Below, one piece after another: positions 47,901 through 48,128 of a DNA stretch of 48,128 bases. The first letter of the stretch is position 1. Each line of letters begins with the position of its first letter. Below the pieces are notes generated by a model that worked only from the letters and a program-made list of their open reading frames with translations, did not search any database and was not told where the DNA came from. This DNA comes from Martensiomyces pterosporus (Eukaryota; Kickxellomycota; Kickxellomycetes; Kickxellales; Kickxellaceae): positions 1-48,128 of the forward strand of contig MU604045.1 of NCBI GenBank assembly GCA_025201845.1, in the 5' to 3' direction. Both the position numbers and the translations under genes were made by a program.

Positions 47901-48128
47901 CACACCCACGAGCGGAGAGCCTGTTCTGCAGGCGCTTGACCACGCACAGTCAGTTGTAAATGGCATCCAGGAGTGGGCAAAGAAAGAAACAGCCGGGGGT
48001 GCTTTGGGCAAGCTGCCTGATCCTGCTGCTGACATTGCCGCCACGTTGAGGCAGGCTAGTGGACAGCTCGCTGAGGTTGCCAGTTCCCTGGTCGACGCCA
48101 AGCGGAAGTGGGAGGACAATAAGAGAAG
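44986..48128 (+). CDS. UBP2: Ubp2-type ubiquitin C-terminal hydrolase, partial (runs off the window)
   Basis: Exon 1 is 44986-46574, from ATG 44986 since the longer frame starts with GTG. An intron of 126 bp (46575-46700; GTAAGT donor, T-rich tract, GGTAG acceptor) follows, and exon 2 runs from 46701 past the window end; at least 1005 aa. Residues ~1-330 include CTGC and CCRC cysteine pairs, a possible zinc site. At ~364 a YRTLGVPPDASDSVIAWVYR repeat matches the N-terminal repeats of yeast Ubp2. The catalytic domain opens exactly at the splice: LPAGLKNVGNTCYLSCMLQC with the active Cys, then VQHDVDECMSRCIDLL. A Ser-rich insert precedes LFVQIQRTQY. The His box lies beyond the window. Ubp2 trims K63-linked chains and works with Rsp5 and Rup1 in yeast. 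Confidence 0.9.

Noticed and set aside
1..48128. CRISPR arrays, insertion sequences, LTR elements or viral genes
   Set aside because: I saw no regularly spaced repeats, transposase or reverse transcriptase motifs, terminal repeats or capsid-like proteins on either strand.

Overview
The window looks like a piece of the nuclear genome of an early-diverging filamentous fungus. The protein set is fungal: two WOPR (Gti1/Pac2/Wor1-type) regulators, Itc1, Vps74, Ubp2 and Dim2. Genes are intron-poor, and the few introns are short with GTAAGT/GTAGGC-like donors and TAG acceptors. A family of seven-transmembrane receptors of an 'early fungal' style is present. I lean towards Kickxellomycotina (Coemansia-like), but this is inference from memory of gene style, not from a search. 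Two runs of N (14812-15046 and 29097-29406) are assembly gaps.

Layout. 1-1.2 kb: a tRNA-Phe(GAA). 1.2-5.4 kb (-): a large nuclear protein with an N-terminal RAMA-like domain, a PHD-finger cluster and an extended PHD, without a SET domain. 7.2-10.6 kb (+): two tandem paralogous seven-TM receptors. 10.8-11.8 kb (-): a secreted GDSL/SGNH esterase. 12.9-15.1 kb (+): a Gly/Pro-rich, collagen-like low-complexity protein interrupted by a gap. 15.4-19.6 kb (-): the Itc1/ACF1-type subunit of an ISWI remodeller. 20.8-22.0 kb (+): Vps74/GOLPH3, sharing a divergent promoter with Itc1. 22.3-24.0 kb (-): a Pif1-family helicase. 24.5-25.2 kb (-): a three-exon Isa1/ISCA1 gene. 25.7-26.5 kb (+): Dim2/Pno1. 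26.6-28.2 kb (-): a two-exon Cox18/Oxa2 gene. 28.2-30.1 kb: gap and unassigned DNA. 30.1-30.5 kb (-): a roadblock/LC7 dynein light chain. 34.1-35.8 kb and 41.5-43.9 kb (+): two WOPR transcription factor paralogues, each preceded by several kb of DNA without recognisable genes that ends in a pyrimidine-rich leader, with a small secreted-protein gene (-) between them. 43.9-44.5 kb (-): 5-formyl-THF cyclo-ligase. 45.0 kb to the window end (+): Ubp2-type deubiquitinase, cut by the window edge.

There is no operon logic; these are mostly independently transcribed eukaryotic genes. Themes are chromatin (RAMA-PHD protein, Itc1, Pif1), mitochondrial assembly (Isa1, Cox18), trafficking and motors (Vps74, roadblock), and signalling and morphogenesis (receptors, WOPR pair). 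The observations most worth pursuing are the RAMA-PHD protein as a possible reader of DNA adenine methylation, the WOPR pair with very long upstream regions, the CACATGTG cluster in the Itc1/Vps74 promoter, and the perfect 66-bp duplication in the DIM2 promoter next to an RRPE-like site.
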